DNA of 64,000 bases, taken from NCBI RefSeq assembly GCF_003261055.1, contig NZ_CP030074.1, positions 682,001 to 746,000 of the forward strand. Reading direction: 5' to 3'. Made by a program: the position numbers and the translations under genes. Positions within the stretch are counted from its first letter, which is position 1. The number at the start of each line of letters is the position of its first letter. Positions 17,943-27,229 of this stretch are shown piece after piece. The notes beneath the pieces were generated by a model. That model was not told the DNA's origin and ran no database searches. It worked only from the letters and a program-made list of their open reading frames with translations. This DNA is from Streptomyces cadmiisoli (GTDB lineage Bacteria > Actinomycetota > Actinomycetes > Streptomycetales > Streptomycetaceae).

Positions 17943-19082
17943 ATGCGTATACTCTTCTTCGGTAATTCGCTGGCCGGCCATCTCCTGCCTCTCCTTCCGC
18001 TGGCTAGGGCGTTTCGTGAGCGCGGTGACAGCGTGGCTGTCTGCACGGCCGCACCGGCGTCGCCGCTGTTCGATTCTGAAGGCGTCGAGTTCCTGTCTGT
18101 GGGGCCGACGCCGGACGTGATAGTGGCGGAAGTCCTTCGCACCACCGGTCACGACCTGTCGCAGGGCGCGACCGTGGAAACGGAGGCGGAGTACTTCGCC
18201 GGAGCCCGGATCGACCTGACTGTCGACGAGGCACTGGCCATGGCGCGTGACTGGCGACCGGATCTGATTGTTGCCGAACAGGCCGATTTCGTCGGCCCGC
18301 TGGTCGGAGCGATCCTCGACGTGCCCGTGGCATCCCTGGCCTACGGACCCGCATGGCAGTCGGAGAGCGTCGAGCCCCTCGCGACTCGCCTGCGCAGCAG
18401 GTACGAGGCACGTGGTCTGGTTTACGGACCGCCGCGCTGGTACCTGGACACCTGCCCGCCCGCGCTGCAGCACCCGGACTGGGAGGCGCCTGAAGGCCGG
18501 ATCGGTCTGCGCCCCGAAGCGCACAGGAATCCAGGTCAGGAACCAGCGGCGACGCCTGGCCGAGACGCTGCCCGTCCGCGCGTCCTCGTGAGTTTCGGCA
18601 TGTTCGTGAACATGCCGGAAATCGTCGGCCCCCTGCTGGCTGAGCTGGGACAGCTTGACGTGGATGTGCTCGTCACCCGCCACAGGTTCTCGCCTGACGA
18701 CTTCGGTGTGGGCGCCGACGCGGCCGGACGAGTGGAGTTCGTCGAATTCACACCGCTGGCGGAGTTGCTGCAAGGTGTCGATGCGGTGCTGACGCACGGC
18801 GGCGCCGGGACCGTACTCGGCGCGCTCTCCCGGGGCATCCCGATGGTCATGGTCCCGCATGGTGCGGGTCAGCCTGCTCTGGGCGAGCGGGTGGCTGCCG
18901 CGGGCGCCGGAATCTCATTCCCGCTGCATGAGGCCCCCGCCAAGGCCGTGGCCGAATCGGTGGCCAGGATTCTGGCGGACGCCGCGTACCGGGAGCGTGC
19001 GGAAAAGATCGCCACACAGATCGCCGGTCTTTCATCGCCGGCGGACGTGGCAGAACACCTCGCATCCGCCCTCGCGCGGTAA
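17943..19082 (+). CDS. macrolide-type glycosyltransferase (GT1), copy 2
   Basis: 379-aa GT-B glycosyltransferase and paralogue of the gene at 16292. Shared landmarks are MRILFF.N.LAGHLLPLLPLARAFRERGD, the middle segment PPRWYLDTCPPALQ (copy 1: PTWYLDPCPELL), FTPLAELLQGVD and the donor motif HGGAGTVLGALSRGIPMVMVPHGA. The bases between the two genes do not resemble each other and each has its own palindrome, so the pair may be controlled separately. Only a weak ribosome site (GTGGA) precedes the ATG. Acceptor specificity may differ between the copies. The tandem arrangement suggests duplication within a resistance island. Confidence 0.9.
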   Translation: MRILFFGNSLAGHLLPLLPLARAFRERGDSVAVCTAAPASPLFDSEGVEFLSVGPTPDVIVAEVLRTTGHDLSQGATVETEAEYFAGARIDLTVDEALAMARDWRPDLIVAEQADFVGPLVGAILDVPVASLAYGPAWQSESVEPLATRLRSRYEARGLVYGPPRWYLDTCPPALQHPDWEAPEGRIGLRPEAHRNPGQEPAATPGRDAARPRVLVSFGMFVNMPEIVGPLLAELGQLDVDVLVTRHRFSPDDFGVGADAAGRVEFVEFTPLAELLQGVDAVLTHGGAGTVLGALSRGIPMVMVPHGAGQPALGERVAAAGAGISFPLHEAPAKAVAESVARILADAAYRERAEKIATQIAGLSSPADVAEHLASALAR

Positions 19083-19134
19083 CGAGAACGGCGGTCACGT
19101 CCACGTAAATGGTGTAGCGGCCCCCACGGGGGCG

Positions 19135-19159
19135 GGGGCGAGCGGGGGGCTCGCCCCCG
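19135..19159 (+). terminator. terminator after glycosyltransferase 2
   Basis: GGGGGCGAGC (19135-19144) pairs perfectly with GCTCGCCCCC (19150-19159) around a 5-nt G loop, 53 nt past the stop. The rest of 19083-19425 shows no gene. Confidence 0.65.
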
Positions 19160-19425
19160 GCCTCGGGAATGCGTTGCTCGGCTGACATCTCGACTTGTTC
19201 GCGATGAAGAGGAAGCCGCTCGAACAGGCAGCGCGGCGTTGCCGGTCCGATGGCGGCGTGTGGCGTACGCAATTGGTCGCCTCAGTCCCAATTCGAGTCG
19301 TAACAGCCCTAATTGGCGCACTCCCGCGCCTCACTGATTGTTTGCGGAATCGATACATCACTCCCGAGTGAGGCTGTTGAGTCACCCGGCCCGACCCAGC
19401 CTGTTGATATGGAATAAGATTCCGA

Positions 19426-20604
19426 ATGGAAAAGTATATGAATTCCTTTGCTGTGCACGCCGGTTCGTTCTTCGATGGGTTCGTCCCGTCGGGACCCGTC
19501 ACGGTGTACGTCAGAGGCACCCGTATCGTCCGAGTGGACCGCACAGGCGCGCTGCCCGCCGACGGCACACAGGTCATCGATCTCGGCCCCCATGCCTGCC
19601 TGATCCCCGGCCTCATCGATACCCACGTCCACCTTGCCTTCGACGCCGGCCCGGACCCGGTGACGTCCCTCGCCGCGACCGGTGACGCAGACCTGCTGGC
19701 CCAGATGCGGGCGGCGGCCCTGACCGCACTGCACGCCGGCATCACCACGATCCGTGATCTCGGTGACCGCGACTACCTCTCGCTGACCCTCGTGGAGGAA
19801 TGGGCGGAGCACCCGGAGCGGGGCCCCGAGATCCTTGCCGCCGGTCCCCCTCTGACCACCCCACGCGGGCACTGTCACTTCCTCGGCGGAGAGGTCGAAG
19901 ACACAAAGGCGTTGCGTGCCGCCGTCCGGGAGCGCCACGCCCGTGGTTGCGCAGTCATCAAGATCATGGCCAGTGGCGGCAGGATGACGCCCGAATCCGT
20001 GCCGCCGCACGCCTCGCAGTACGGACTGGAGGACCTGCGCACGGTCGTGGACGAGGCACACCGCCTCGGGCTGCCCGTGGCCGCCCACGCCCACGGAATC
20101 CAGGCCATCCGGGACGCCCTCGAAGCGGGCGTCGACAGCCTGGAGCACGTCTCCTTCCTCACCGCCGATGGCATGAACGCCGACCCGGCTCTGATGCAGG
20201 CCATCGTGGACAGCAACACCTTCGCCAGCGTGATGGCGGGGGTGGAACCCAGTGTGCCCATCGATCAGGCGCGGTACGAGGTCATCATGAATGTCTACGG
20301 CACCCTGCAGAAGATGGGTGCCAAGGTCGTCATAGGCTCGGACGCCGGCGTCGCGCCCCCCAAGCCCCACGACGTCCTCCCGCACGGCGTCGTCGATCTG
20401 GTCCGTGCGGGCGTGGCTCCCGTCGACGCACTGATCTCCGCGACCAGCCTGGCGGCCCGACTGTGCCGTGTGGAGGGCCGCAAGGGACGGGTCACCGCCG
20501 GTGCTGACGCCGACCTCCTGGCCGTCAACGGCGATCCGCTCAAGGACCCTGGCGCCCTGCTGGACGTGCTGGCCGTCTTCCGGGTGGGAACCCGCGTGCG
20601 GTGA
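19426..20604 (+). CDS. metal-dependent amidohydrolase (imidazolonepropionase-like)
   Basis: 392-aa cytoplasmic amidohydrolase. The HxH metal motif is in LIDTHVHLAF (about residue 66), the carboxylated-Lys position is likely VIKIMASGG, the following metal His lie in PVAAHAHG and LEHVSF, and the catalytic Asp is in VIGSDAG. The C-terminal strand GADADLLAVNGDPL is the usual small beta domain. The family splits cyclic amides, peptides and lactone-like substrates (for example Xaa-Pro dipeptidases and molinate or ochratoxin hydrolases). The ATG at 19426 lies 5 nt after TAAGAT (19415-19420), so a leaderless message is possible; the in-frame ATG at 19438 is an alternative start. Next to two glycosyltransferases it may act on the same xenobiotic. 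Confidence 0.9.
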   Translation: MEKYMNSFAVHAGSFFDGFVPSGPVTVYVRGTRIVRVDRTGALPADGTQVIDLGPHACLIPGLIDTHVHLAFDAGPDPVTSLAATGDADLLAQMRAAALTALHAGITTIRDLGDRDYLSLTLVEEWAEHPERGPEILAAGPPLTTPRGHCHFLGGEVEDTKALRAAVRERHARGCAVIKIMASGGRMTPESVPPHASQYGLEDLRTVVDEAHRLGLPVAAHAHGIQAIRDALEAGVDSLEHVSFLTADGMNADPALMQAIVDSNTFASVMAGVEPSVPIDQARYEVIMNVYGTLQKMGAKVVIGSDAGVAPPKPHDVLPHGVVDLVRAGVAPVDALISATSLAARLCRVEGRKGRVTAGADADLLAVNGDPLKDPGALLDVLAVFRVGTRVR

Positions 20605-20842
20605 CAGCAGGCAATGCCGTGCATCCCGCGACTGCGCCATCTGCTGGAGACCTGCCGGACCGTTGTTGAAGCGCGCTGGGCAGAGCGTGCACCGATCCGT
20701 CGTGATTGCGCAGAATGTCACCCTCGTCTCCTGAGCCGGCGAGTTGAGACGTAGGCGCCTCTCTCGTAGCAGCTCGGGAGCCCTGGCCGTTGCCTACGGC
20801 CCCGCCGGCACCCGTCCGGGCTGCCCCATCTGAGAACCCTCA

Positions 20843-21061
20843 ATGCTTGAGCTCTTCTTTGAGGTCAACGACGCTCAGGACGCGGTCGGCTGTCCCGGGG
20901 CCGCAGTGGCGCGGCCGGACGAGACCAACGGCGCGCGCTAAGAGCGTACCTTCGACAGGCCTCCACAGGAGGAGAAGCCGGGGACGGTGCGGTACGCCCA
21001 GGTCGTCATCGACCGGGCGATCGCCGACGACATCAAGCAGACGCCGGGGCAGAGCGCCTGA
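20843..21061 (+). pseudogene. short gene interrupted by an in-frame TAA
   Basis: One frame reads MLELFFEVNDAQ... for 32 codons, meets TAA at 20939-20941, and continues in the same frame as ERTFDRPPQEEKPGTVRYAQ...DDIKQTPGQSA to a TGA. Both halves have coding-like, GC-rich third positions. No family recognised and no strong ribosome site. It is most likely a decayed small gene. The flanks 20605-20842 and 21154-21330 hold nothing supported. Confidence 0.3.
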
Positions 21062-21125
21062 CGTTCCGTCCTCGCCGGGCTGCGCTGTGCCCGGCGCGGC
21101 TCGCGTAGTGCGCAAACCCGTAGTT

Positions 21126-21153
21126 GTGGCCTCCGTCCCAGGGCGGAGGCCAC
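21126..21153. terminator. hairpin after the interrupted small gene
   Basis: GTGGCCTCCG pairs with CGGAGGCCAC (10 bp perfect) around an 8-nt loop, 65 nt past the TGA at 21061. Confidence 0.6.
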
Positions 21154-21330
21154 ACGCATGAGTGCCTGCATCGCCGTGCTGCCGCAAACTTCCGGTCCAG
21201 GCGCCGGGGCCGCGCGTGGCGCAAACGTGCCAGGCGCCCAAGTGCGTCACCCTTCAGGGCGCTCCACGCCCGCATTCCTGCCGAAATGCCAGCCCCCGGC
21301 AGAGCACACCTTTTCTCAACACCGTGCCTG

Positions 21331-21423
21331 ACCTGGGACATTGCCCCTTCGCTCTCGCGCGCGCCACGTCGCTGACCCCTTGGTTGCGGGTTGCGTACGT
21401 CGCACTTGGGTCATGTCCCAGGT
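21331..21423. repeat. 93-bp segment bounded by 11-bp inverted repeats
   Basis: ACCTGGGACAT (21331-21341) and ATGTCCCAGGT (21413-21423) are perfect complements. The inside carries no gene. It could be a minimal mobile relic or a binding region. The following 21424-21808 has no supported gene before the protease. Confidence 0.4.
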
Positions 21424-21808
21424 GCGCCTTGTCGAGCCGGATTCCGATGCACCTCGACGAGCCCATAATCCGAACGACATGTGAACCACAGGTGTGCGGA
21501 AGGCTCTCACCCATGCCCAAGATTCGCCTGATGACGGCGATGCGGCTGGACTGACGCTGGTCGGCGGGGGTGTACCGGCCGTGGCCTCGGTTCAGCCAAC
21601 TGCCGCCGAGACGGCGGCAGTTCCCGCCACCCGTCCGCCGAGGCGCGCAACGTCTCCACCGCGAGAGTGCGGCCGATCACCAGCAACCGCGTCACGGTCA
21701 GCGGCGCGCCCAGTGGGAAGAAGCCGGCTTCGGCGCGGCGTGCGCCGGGGCGCGACAAGGTTTTCGTCCAGATCACCGACAACGAGATACGAATAGAGAA
21801 GACTTACA

Positions 21809-24800
21809 TTGCCCCCTGTATCCCCTCATAGAGCGAGGTTGGTGGCGCTCGGCGTCACAGCGCTCATGCTGCCCCTCTCGACCACGACATCCGCAGGCGC
21901 GCAGCCCGCACCGCCGGTCGGAAGCAAGGCGTCGGCCAATGCGTTCGGCCCGGCTGCCGCGGCGGCGGCGCGGTCCGGCCCCCGTACCGTCACCCTGGTC
22001 ACCGGTGACAAGGCTGTGGTCACCCCCGCTGCCGGAGGAGCCGGCACCGTGTCGGTGTCCGGTCCGCACGGTGAGCCGATCGCCGCGAAAACCCACCGGG
22101 TCGGCAATGACATCTATGTGTATCCCGAGTCAGCCGCCCCGTATGTCTCCGCCGGGCTCCTCGACAAGGAGCTCTTCAACGTCACCCAGTTGGTGGCCGA
22201 CGGATACGACGACGCGCGGGTGAACCAGCTGCCGCTCATCGTCACGTACGCCAGTGCTGCCGATGCCCGCAAACAGGGTGCGCTGCGTGGATCGACCAGG
22301 ATTCGCTCCTTCTCCAGCATCAACGGTGCTGCCATCGCCGAGGACCGCGGCAGGGCGACCGAGTTCTGGTCGGCGATCACCTCCGGCGTGAAGGCATCCG
22401 CGCTGGCTCCCCGTGACACCCTCCGCGCCTCGCCCGCGTCCAAGTCCACCCTGGCCGGCGGTATCTCCAAGATCTGGCTGGACGGCAAGGTCGAGGCGAC
22501 CCTCGCCGACTCGACGGCGCAGATCGGTGCACCCGCGGCGTGGGCCGGCGGCAACACGGGCAAGGGCGTGAAGGTCGCCGTGCTGGACAGCGGCGTCGAC
22601 GACGGTCACCCGGACCTGGTCGGCCAGGTCGCCGAGGCGATCAACTTCGTACAGGACCTGGAACCCGGCCCCGGTGATCCCCAGAGGCAGGCGACCGACG
22701 AAACGGATGCCGTGGATCGCCAAGGACACGGCACCCACGTGGCTTCCACCATTGCCGGTACCGGCGCGGCCTCCGGCGGCAAGGAGAAGGGTGTCGCTCC
22801 CGGCGCCCGGCTGCACGTGGGCAAGGTTCTCAACGACCAGGGCCAGGGAAACCTGTCCTGGATCCTGGCCGGTATGGAGTGGGCCGCCCGGGACGCGGGC
22901 GCCAAGATCATCAGCATGAGCCTGGGCGGGGGCCCGTCCGACGGGTCCGACCCGCTGAGCCAGGCCGTCGACCAGCTCAGCGCCGAGACCGGCGCGCTGT
23001 TCACCATCGCCGCGGGCAACTCGGGGTCCACGGCGAAGACGGTCGCTACGCCCGGCGCCGCCTCCGCGGCGCTGACCGTCGGTGCCGTGGACGGCGACGA
23101 CAAGCTGGCCGACTTCTCCAGCCGCGGTCCGCTCTGGGGTAACAGCGTGGTCAAGCCCGAGATCACCGCTCCCGGTGTCGACGTTCTCGCCGCCCTCTCG
23201 CGGCACGCCGGCGGAGCCGGTGACTACATGAAGATGAGCGGCACCTCCATGGCGACTCCGCATGTCGCTGGAGCCGCCGCGCTGCTGGCCGCCGAACACC
23301 CCGACTGGACCGGGCAGCAGCTGAAGGACGCCCTGGTCAGCACATCCAAGCCGACCCCGGACTACACCGCCTTCCAGGCAGGGGCCGGCCGGGTCGACGC
23401 CGCGGCGGCAACCAAGGCCACGCTGTTCGCCACCGGCACGGTCTCTCTGGGCGAGCACGCCTGGCCCGCCGAGCCCGGAGCGATAGTCAGCGAGACGGTG
23501 ACGTACACCAACACCGGCGACGCCCCGGTGGTGTTGGACCTCGCGGTCTCGTCGTCGAAGGCCCCGGCAGGCCTGTTCACTCTGTCGAAGGACAAGGTCA
23601 GCGTCCCGGCACATGGCACCAGCACGGTGACCGTGACCGCGAACGTCGACAAGGCAGCCGCCGGAAAGAATTACGAGGCACGTATCGACGCCTCGGCGGG
23701 AGGCACCCGCCTCGCGCACACCGCCGTCGGCTTCGTCACCGCCAACCAGACCTTCAAGGTCACGGTCGTGCCCAAGGACCGGTCGAGCGAGATATACAAG
23801 GGCGACGCGGCCCTGGTCGGCGTCTCCGACCAGGAATCTCACCCCTATTTGAGCGATTGGACCATCGACCTCGAGTCTTGGTTCAACCCCGGCGTCTTCA
23901 CGTTGGAACTGCCGGCCGGCACCTGGTCCCTGGCCTACTGGATGCAGGTCCAGGGCGATCATGGTTCCCAGTCCCGCGGACGCGCTCTGCTCGCGGCTCC
24001 GCAGATCGAGCTCGACCGTGACATGACCGTCGAGTTCGATGCCACCAAGGCCCGCCAGATGAAGCTGGTGACGCCCCGGGAGTCCGAGACGACCGCGCTT
24101 CGGGTCGACTACACGCGGGCCTTCCCCGGTGGGAACAAGCAGAACTGGTCCTTCCTCACGGGACGTACGGAGAACAGCATCTGGACGGTGCCGACCACGA
24201 AGGTGACCGACGGAACCCTCGAAGTCCGCACCCGATGGCGCAATGAGCAGCCTGCGATGAAGCTCTCCGCGGGTGGCGAGACCTACCGCGACCTGTTGGT
24301 GCGGCGCGGGACGAAGCCCCTGTCCAAGGGGACGCACCGGATGGCGGCCGTGCACGTGGGGCAGGGCGCCGAGGCGGACTACGAGGGGCGTGACGTCCGT
24401 GGCAAGGCCGTCATAGTCGATCGCAACGACACGGTTCCGCTGTCCTCCCAGGCCGCGACCGCAGCCGCCGCGGGTGCCGGGCTGCTGCTCGTCGTCAACG
24501 ACGGCCCCGGCCGTGTGGAGCCGCTGGCCTTCGACAGTATCGCGCCGCTGACCATCGCGACGTTGAAGTACGACGAAGGCCACCGCCTGATCTCCCGGGT
24601 CACCAAGGCCGGGAAGTCCCTGGAGGTGTACTCCAACCCGACCACCGAGTACCTGTACGACGTGGTGGGGAAGTACCACGACAAGATCCCGACGGATCTC
24701 GTTCAGCGCCCGCGTACCGGCGACCTCGCCCGGGTCGACATGTCCTTCCGCAACTATCGCCCGGCTCAGGCCACGGACTTCCGCTACGACGTGTGGCCGG

Positions 24801-25669
24801 AGAACGATTGGTGGGCGGTCGGGTGGCCGGAGCTTCCGGGGCAGGGCCAGGGCGATCGCACCGACTACGTGTCCCCCGATGTGAAGTACCGGGAGAGCGC
24901 GATGGTGATCGGCGAGACCCGGGTCATCGCCGCGGACAAGCACTACGGTGAGGGAAGCCGCACGGCGCAGAACTGGTTCTCCCCGATCCAGCGGCCGCGC
25001 GTCTCGTACGACAGCTCGATGCTGGGCCGCTTCAGCACCTTCATGACTGCGTTTGTCGGCGCAGGATGGGGCGACGCGGGCGCCGACCGCGAGGGATACA
25101 CGAACCACCCGGGCGTCCAGGCGAACACCTCGGTCTACCAGGGCGACACCCTGCTCGAGCAGGCACCGACCTATTGGGCCACCGTGAGGGGACTGAAGCC
25201 CGAGCGACTTCCGTACCGCATCGTCTCGGAACAGTCCCGGGGCACCTGGGCGAGCCCCTACTCCACCAGTACCCGGACGGTCTGGGACTTCACCTCGGGG
25301 GCGGGTGCGCCGAACGACATGGAGCCCCTGCCGCTGGTCCAGCTGGACTATGACGTCGACACGGACTTCTCGGGCAAGGCGCACCACGGTGCGGAGGTTA
25401 CCGTCAAGCCGGCCATGCCGGGCCAGTGGCCTACCACGTCCGAGGATCTGCCCCCGGTGGCATTCAAGGGTGTGACCCTGCAGTTGTCCTACGACGACGG
25501 TGCCACCTGGCACCGGACATCCCTGAAGCGGACCTCCGACGGACGCGGCTGGCGGGCGGAGCTGAACGCGCCCAAGGGCGCCAAGTTCGTCACCCTGAAG
25601 GCAGGCGCTCGTGACGCCGAGGGCAACGCCGTGGAGCAGACGATCACCCGGGCCTTCGGCCTGAAGTAA
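21809..25669 (+). CDS. very large secreted subtilisin-like protease with PA domain (S8)
   Basis: 1286-aa exported S8 peptidase. The start is TTG at 21809 with AGAGAAG 6 nt upstream, followed by a signal peptide (LVALGVTALMLPLSTTTSAGA). The prodomain includes RTVTLVTGDKAVV and SINGAA. Catalytic residues are D260 (VLDSGVD), H307 (GHGTHVAST) and S480 (SGTSMATPHVAG), with the oxyanion Asn in AAGNSGS. A protease-associated (PA) domain lies around residues 860-950 (GKAVIVDRNDTVPL, LLLVVNDGPG). Beta-sandwich domains fill the rest, and the end is EGNAVEQTITRAF. It is paralogous to the protease at 9775-13155 but 160 residues longer, mainly by the PA region. Probable function: degrading external protein during growth on complex substrates. 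Confidence 0.95.
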   Translation: MPPVSPHRARLVALGVTALMLPLSTTTSAGAQPAPPVGSKASANAFGPAAAAAARSGPRTVTLVTGDKAVVTPAAGGAGTVSVSGPHGEPIAAKTHRVGNDIYVYPESAAPYVSAGLLDKELFNVTQLVADGYDDARVNQLPLIVTYASAADARKQGALRGSTRIRSFSSINGAAIAEDRGRATEFWSAITSGVKASALAPRDTLRASPASKSTLAGGISKIWLDGKVEATLADSTAQIGAPAAWAGGNTGKGVKVAVLDSGVDDGHPDLVGQVAEAINFVQDLEPGPGDPQRQATDETDAVDRQGHGTHVASTIAGTGAASGGKEKGVAPGARLHVGKVLNDQGQGNLSWILAGMEWAARDAGAKIISMSLGGGPSDGSDPLSQAVDQLSAETGALFTIAAGNSGSTAKTVATPGAASAALTVGAVDGDDKLADFSSRGPLWGNSVVKPEITAPGVDVLAALSRHAGGAGDYMKMSGTSMATPHVAGAAALLAAEHPDWTGQQLKDALVSTSKPTPDYTAFQAGAGRVDAAAATKATLFATGTVSLGEHAWPAEPGAIVSETVTYTNTGDAPVVLDLAVSSSKAPAGLFTLSKDKVSVPAHGTSTVTVTANVDKAAAGKNYEARIDASAGGTRLAHTAVGFVTANQTFKVTVVPKDRSSEIYKGDAALVGVSDQESHPYLSDWTIDLESWFNPGVFTLELPAGTWSLAYWMQVQGDHGSQSRGRALLAAPQIELDRDMTVEFDATKARQMKLVTPRESETTALRVDYTRAFPGGNKQNWSFLTGRTENSIWTVPTTKVTDGTLEVRTRWRNEQPAMKLSAGGETYRDLLVRRGTKPLSKGTHRMAAVHVGQGAEADYEGRDVRGKAVIVDRNDTVPLSSQAATAAAAGAGLLLVVNDGPGRVEPLAFDSIAPLTIATLKYDEGHRLISRVTKAGKSLEVYSNPTTEYLYDVVGKYHDKIPTDLVQRPRTGDLARVDMSFRNYRPAQATDFRYDVWPENDWWAVGWPELPGQGQGDRTDYVSPDVKYRESAMVIGETRVIAADKHYGEGSRTAQNWFSPIQRPRVSYDSSMLGRFSTFMTAFVGAGWGDAGADREGYTNHPGVQANTSVYQGDTLLEQAPTYWATVRGLKPERLPYRIVSEQSRGTWASPYSTSTRTVWDFTSGAGAPNDMEPLPLVQLDYDVDTDFSGKAHHGAEVTVKPAMPGQWPTTSEDLPPVAFKGVTLQLSYDDGATWHRTSLKRTSDGRGWRAELNAPKGAKFVTLKAGARDAEGNAVEQTITRAFGLK

Positions 25670-25704
25670 CGTCAGCGCACCTCCGCTGCTCTCGGAGCGA
25701 AGTC

Positions 25705-25735
25705 GAGGGCGGGATCATGCCATGGTCCCGCCCTC
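25705..25735 (+). terminator. terminator of the large protease gene
   Basis: GAGGGCGGGA (25705-25714) pairs with TCCCGCCCTC (25726-25735), 10 bp perfect with an 11-nt loop, 36 nt beyond the stop and followed by ATTCG. Confidence 0.7.
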
Positions 25736-25834
25736 ATTCGACGGGGCCGCCCGACCGGTTGCCATGGCATCGCTCGGGCACTGTCATCTTGACTGACCGG
25801 GTGGGACGACCTACTCGGCGTTAGCCGGCTCGAC

Positions 25835-26046
25835 CTCTCAGAGTGTCTCCCCGGGTCGATCGTGGGCTGGTGGAACCGCGTGCGGACGATGACGGTTCGG
25901 TGGATCGCGGCGTCGAACCGGCGGCGACCGCCGTGGTTGACGCGGTGCCTGCCCCCGGTGATGCCGGAGCCGGTCGGCACGGGAGCGATGCCCGCGAGTT
26001 TGGCGAGAGCCGCCTCGGACTCGATCCGCTCAGATTTCGAGCATCG
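25835..26046 (-). pseudogene. IS110-family transposase fragment
   Basis: Minus-strand translation gives LAKLAGIAPVPTGSG, then GRHRVNHGGRRRFDAAIHR and TVIVRTRFHQPTIDPG. This is the C-terminal (transposase_20) pattern of IS110 enzymes: a 'GIAPVP.SSG...H R.NRGG.R..N.ALH.I' core followed by a short helix. Only about 65 residues survive and there is no start or N-terminal DEDD domain. It abuts the end of the flavoprotein gene. Confidence 0.6.
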
Positions 26047-26061
26047 CCGCCGACCTGGGCA

Positions 26062-26688
26062 TCAACCGGGCCGCTTTGTGAAGCGAGATGCCAGCTCCTT
26101 GGCCTTGGTGACGGCGTCCTCGTGCGCTTGGCGCCGGGAGGCTTCGTACAGGCGAATGTGTTCTGACCTCGAGGCCCGCTTAGGGGCAGAGGTGAGCTCG
26201 GGGACGATGAACTCGACTTCGGTGATGCCGAAGTAGCCGGCGAAAAGAGTGGTCAGGTAGGGGACGACGAAATCCCAGCCATCACGGGGGGTGCCCGGCC
26301 GGTAAGAGCTACCGCGGCTGGAGACGACCACGACCGGGGTTCCAGCAGCGGACGGCTGCTCGCCGATGATGCGACCCTGGACCATCACCTGGTCGATCCA
26401 GGCCTTGAGCGTACTGGGGACCGTGAGGTTGTACATCGGGGCGGCGATCAGTACGACGTCGGCCTGTTCGAGCTCGGAGGCCAGCGTGGCACGCAGAGGA
26501 TCCTCATTGCCGGCAGTGAACACATCGCCGGTGAGGTGGGGGAGCGGCTCGCCTGCCAGATCACGGTAGATCACGGTGCCGTGGGGGTGCCGGGCCTCCC
26601 ACTCCCCACGGAAGGTGGCCATCACGTCACGCGACATGGAGGTCCCGCTGGGCCAGATCGAGCTGTCGAGGTGCAGGAGTGTCGGCAT
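26062..26688 (-). CDS. FMN-dependent NAD(P)H oxidoreductase, AzoR-like
   Basis: 208-aa flavodoxin-fold enzyme reducing quinones or azo compounds with NAD(P)H. The N-terminus MPTLLHLDSSIWPSGTSMSRDV is the FMN phosphate loop (S-x-x...S-x-S). APMYNLTVPSTLKAWIDQV (about 77-95) is the signature of the AzoR/NQO group, and VVVSSRGSSYRPG forms the second flavin loop. Length matches the family. The upstream 26689-26800 ends a decayed frame (LGIRLMRKANA). No ribosome site stronger than GAAAGTCACGACG is visible. Probable role: redox detoxification. Confidence 0.9.
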   Translation of the reverse strand: MPTLLHLDSSIWPSGTSMSRDVMATFRGEWEARHPHGTVIYRDLAGEPLPHLTGDVFTAGNEDPLRATLASELEQADVVLIAAPMYNLTVPSTLKAWIDQVMVQGRIIGEQPSAAGTPVVVVSSRGSSYRPGTPRDGWDFVVPYLTTLFAGYFGITEVEFIVPELTSAPKRASRSEHIRLYEASRRQAHEDAVTKAKELASRFTKRPG

Positions 26689-26929
26689 GTCGTCGTGACT
26701 TTCATTGCGTCGGCCGGGGTCGTTTCGTTCCCGATGCCATTCAGGCGTTGGCTTTCCTCATGAGCCGGATGCCGAGGTAGCCGGCGCGGTCGCGGATGGC
26801 ATCGGTGTGGTCGATCGGAGGAGGGCCACTCTGCGTTGATCTGGCGCTCAAGCGTCCTCCCCGCTCGGAGTCGGGCGTCGTCTGGTGTACGAGCCGACTG
26901 CCCAGAGCCAGCGCGGTGCTCGACCACCC

Positions 26930-27066
26930 CCACTCCTCCCGCAGGGCGGCTCACACGCGGTCGTGCAGGGCGAAGATCTCGGCACCTGGGTCATCGGGCA
27001 GCGTGCCGGGGGACAAGTTGATGCCCTCGCAGCAGTACCTGCTGGCCCCCTGCGGGGTGGAACCAT
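26930..27066 (+). pseudogene. helicase-associated-domain fragment
   Basis: Two adjoining frames give HAVVQGEDLGTWVIGQRAG and, after a shift, DKLMPSQQYLLAPCGVEP. Together they match the helicase-associated repeat of large Streptomyces DEAD-type proteins (G..LG.WV..QR...W..L...QQ.LL..LGVEP). There is no ATPase part. The remainder of 26689-27153 shows nothing else. Confidence 0.45.
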
Positions 27067-27153
27067 GGCCGCCGGCGAGAGGGGGGCGGCTGCGCCTGTT
27101 CCCCGGCCGCAGGGAGACCGGCGGGAGGCTGGACGATCCGGGGCGGCTCCTCC

Positions 27154-27183
27154 GGCCCCGTTGAGCTTCGGCTCAGCGGGGCC
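27154..27183. terminator. UUCG-tetraloop terminator of ohr
   Basis: GGCCCCGTTGAGC-TTCG-GCTCAGCGGGGCC: a 13-bp stem with a single mismatch capped by TTCG, 46 nt beyond the minus-strand stop of the Ohr gene. Confidence 0.7.
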
Positions 27184-27229
27184 GCGTGCTGCGAAGCGGC
27201 GGGTGCGGCCCCGGGCCCGGGGTGTTTCG

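Noticed and set aside
22130..25513. 1127-codon minus-strand frame opposite the second subtilase
   Set aside because: Same reason; composition is that of a codon-position shadow.
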